A program made the position numbers and the translations under genes. A DNA stretch of 64,000 nt from Castellaniella hirudinis_A (GTDB lineage Bacteria > Pseudomonadota > Gammaproteobacteria > Burkholderiales > Burkholderiaceae_B), in NCBI RefSeq assembly GCF_047468865.1, contig NZ_JBLGTV010000001.1, positions 124,001-188,000 of the forward strand, written 5' to 3'. The notes beneath the pieces are model-generated. The model did no database searches. It had not been told where the DNA came from and was given only the letters and a program-made list of their open reading frames with translations. Below are positions 62,306-64,000 of this stretch, in pieces (position 1 is the stretch's first letter; each line of letters starts with the position of its first letter).

Positions 62306-63433
62306 ATGGATTCCATCGCAAAAACCCCGTCCGCCGGATCGCCCGGCGCCCCGGACGATTTCCTGGTGCAGTTCCAGGACGTGAAGAAATCGTATGATGG
62401 CGCGAGCTTTGTGGTCTCCGGGCTGAACCTGGCGGTGCGCCGGGGCGAGTTCCTGACCATGCTGGGGCCTTCGGGCTCGGGCAAGACGACGACGCTGATG
62501 ATGCTGGGCGGCTTCGAGCGCCCGACGCTCGGGCGCATCCTGCTGGATGGAAAACCTGTCGAACGGCTGCCCCCGGAGAAACGCAATATCGGCTTTGTCT
62601 TTCAGAATTACGCCTTGTTCCCGCACATGACGGTGGCGGAAAACGTCGCGTTTCCGCTGCGTTATCGGGGGATCAAGGGGGCCGATGCCGCCGCCAGGGT
62701 GCGCCGGGCGCTTGAGCGCGTCAACCTGGGCGCCTTCGGCGACCGGCGTCCCGTCCAGTTGTCCGGCGGCCAGCAGCAGCGCGTCGCCCTGGCGCGCGCT
62801 CTGGTGTTCGAGCCGTCCCTGGTGCTGATGGACGAACCCCTGGGGGCGTTGGACAAGCAGTTGCGCGAACACATGCAGATCGAAATCAAGCACCTTCAGG
62901 TCTCGTTGGGCATCACCATGGTGTATGTGACCCACGACCAGTCCGAGGCCCTGACGATGTCGGATCGTATCGCGGTGTTCCATGACGGGCGCATCCAGCA
63001 GTTGGCCGACCCGGAGACCCTGTATACGCGGCCGTCGAACCGTTTCGTCGCCTCGTTCATCGGAGAAAACAACACGCTGCCGTGCACGCTGGTGTCCCAG
63101 GCGGACGGCGAAACGGCTGTGCGCATGCCCGACGGGTCGGTGCTGAAAGGCATGCGGGAAGGCACCAACCGCCTGGCCGGAGATTTGACGCTGTCCATCC
63201 GGCCCGAAAGCCTGGTGCTCGCCGGCGACCGGCCCATGCGCCATGCCAATCATTTCACCGGCACGGCGCGAGATGCTTTTTTCCTGGGCGACCACCTGCG
63301 TTTGTCTGTCGAGGCCTTTGGCGGGCAGTTGCTGACGGCCCGGATTCCGGTGCGCGAGGCGCGCCGCTTCGCGCCGGGAGACACCGTGGCCCTGGCATGC
63401 CATGCGGCGGATTGCCGTTTACTGGAGGCCTGA
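62306..63433 (+). CDS. PotA/PotG-like ABC ATPase
   Basis: The 375-residue protein has Walker A GPSGSGKTTTLMML near residue 55. Q-loop FVFQNYALFPHMTV, signature QLSGGQQQRVALARAL and Walker B LVLMDEPLGALD follow. A C-terminal TOBE-like domain starts at about residue 280. GGGAGG precedes the ATG at 62306. The stop is 4 bp before the next ATG. Confidence 0.92.
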   Translation: MDSIAKTPSAGSPGAPDDFLVQFQDVKKSYDGASFVVSGLNLAVRRGEFLTMLGPSGSGKTTTLMMLGGFERPTLGRILLDGKPVERLPPEKRNIGFVFQNYALFPHMTVAENVAFPLRYRGIKGADAAARVRRALERVNLGAFGDRRPVQLSGGQQQRVALARALVFEPSLVLMDEPLGALDKQLREHMQIEIKHLQVSLGITMVYVTHDQSEALTMSDRIAVFHDGRIQQLADPETLYTRPSNRFVASFIGENNTLPCTLVSQADGETAVRMPDGSVLKGMREGTNRLAGDLTLSIRPESLVLAGDRPMRHANHFTGTARDAFFLGDHLRLSVEAFGGQLLTARIPVREARRFAPGDTVALACHAADCRLLEA

Positions 63434-63437
63434 CATC

Positions 63438-64000
63438 ATGACGACTACCGCGACTGCGCCCGGCGAGGTTCTGAAGGCGGTTCGGGCGGCCGAAAGGCCG
63501 GTGCGCCGCGCCGCCTTTTCGTTGGCCTTGCCGCTTGTGGCGTTTCTGGCCGTGGCGTTCATTGCGCCCATCTTCTATCTCTTGGCGACGTCGGTCGACA
63601 ACCCGGAGGTGAGCCGGGTGTTGCCGCGCACGCTGGTCGCGCTGCAGGACTGGGACGGTGTGCCCACCCCGGACGAACCGGTCTACGCGGCGCTGGCGGC
63701 GGATCTCAAGGTGGCCCAGGAAAACAGCACGGCGGCCTTGCTGGGCAAGCGGCTGAATTATGAAATCCCCGGTATGCGTAGCCGCGTCCTGGCGGCGGCC
63801 CGTGTCGTCGAAAAGAAAACGGCCGGCCCGTACAAGGAGATTTTCCTGGGACTCAGCACCGATTGGGGGTTGCGGGATGTGTGGGCTGTCATCCAGCGCG
63901 ACGGCTCGGCCTATACCCCGTATTACCTGCTGCGCGCGCTGGACTTGCAGCAAAACCCCGATGCTTCGGTCGGACGGGTGGCCGACGACCAGGCCGTCTT
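63438..64000 (+). CDS. PotB/PotH-like ABC permease (5' part, cut by window end)
   Basis: The frame opens at ATG 63438 and is still open at 64000 after 187 codons. The translation begins MTTTATAPGEVLKAV. It has one hydrophobic segment near residues 30-52 (ALPLVAFLAVAFIAPIFYLL). A long periplasmic-type loop follows, with LNYEIPGMRSRVLAAARVV, as in PotB/PotH-type permeases with an extended first loop. The conserved inner-membrane core lies past the window. Confidence 0.85.
   Translation, partial: MTTTATAPGEVLKAVRAAERPVRRAAFSLALPLVAFLAVAFIAPIFYLLATSVDNPEVSRVLPRTLVALQDWDGVPTPDEPVYAALAADLKVAQENSTAALLGKRLNYEIPGMRSRVLAAARVVEKKTAGPYKEIFLGLSTDWGLRDVWAVIQRDGSAYTPYYLLRALDLQQNPDASVGRVADDQAV

Overview
The window is high-GC DNA with betaproteobacterial gene content. 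The long MrpAB fusion, the DUF853 ATPase, the glutamate-synthase-like protein and the rnr/rlmB neighbourhood point to Alcaligenaceae (Bordetella, Achromobacter, Castellaniella or Pusillimonas type). The genus is a guess from gene content and was not computed. A DNR-type regulator, two anaerobic cofactor systems and an NnrS protein suggest a facultative anaerobe or denitrifier.

Layout. 1-14.2 kb is almost all on the minus strand: T6SS baseplate genes tssF-tssG, a membrane-anchored glutamate-synthase-like protein, DUF3293, a HerA-like ATPase, selD-mnmH (selenium modification of tRNA), tRNA-Val, a HU protein, a PLP sulfur-amino-acid enzyme, rlmB and rnr. After tRNA-Leu(CAG) comes a compact ABC transporter-NnrS operon (14.8-18.5 kb) that looks foreign in style. 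18.5-23.2 kb carries a secreted protein and a lipoprotein metallopeptidase, divergent from a Fur-box-controlled tonB-exbB-exbD operon. 23.3-33.6 kb holds a TctDE-like two-component pair, the K+ transporter kup, and a complete mrpA(B)CDEFG cation/proton antiporter operon. 33.8-41 kb is an anaerobic-metabolism block: hemN with an FNR-type site, DUF454, a Crp/Fnr regulator without Fe-S cysteines, a polytopic membrane protein with a DUF2249 partner, and ubiUVT for O2-independent ubiquinone synthesis.

41-64 kb is a large nitrogen-compound catabolic region in two parts. Part one has two paralogous GntR/FCD regulators, then a tightly coupled run of a DapA-family lyase, an aldehyde dehydrogenase and a DAO-family FAD oxidoreductase, followed closely by a ProX/V/W-type ABC transporter with two permeases. 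I cannot assign its substrate. A betaine or hydroxyproline-like amine fits the enzyme classes. Part two is creatinine/creatine use: creatininase, an NCS1 permease and creatinase, with a GbdR-like AraC regulator, an MFS-glyA pair, D-serine dehydratase and an alanine-racemase-type enzyme, and a PotFGH-like ABC transporter that runs off the window.

The enzymes of part two can be joined into one route: creatinine to creatine to sarcosine plus urea. Sarcosine demethylation, not seen here, would give glycine and a C1 unit. GlyA would then make L-serine, the racemase D-serine, and DsdA pyruvate plus ammonia. A 51-bp upstream element aligns without gaps ahead of creatinase and ahead of the permease-creatininase unit, and its first 20 bp recur ahead of the PotFGH-like operon. 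This is the strongest sign that part two is one regulon, probably under the GbdR-like protein.
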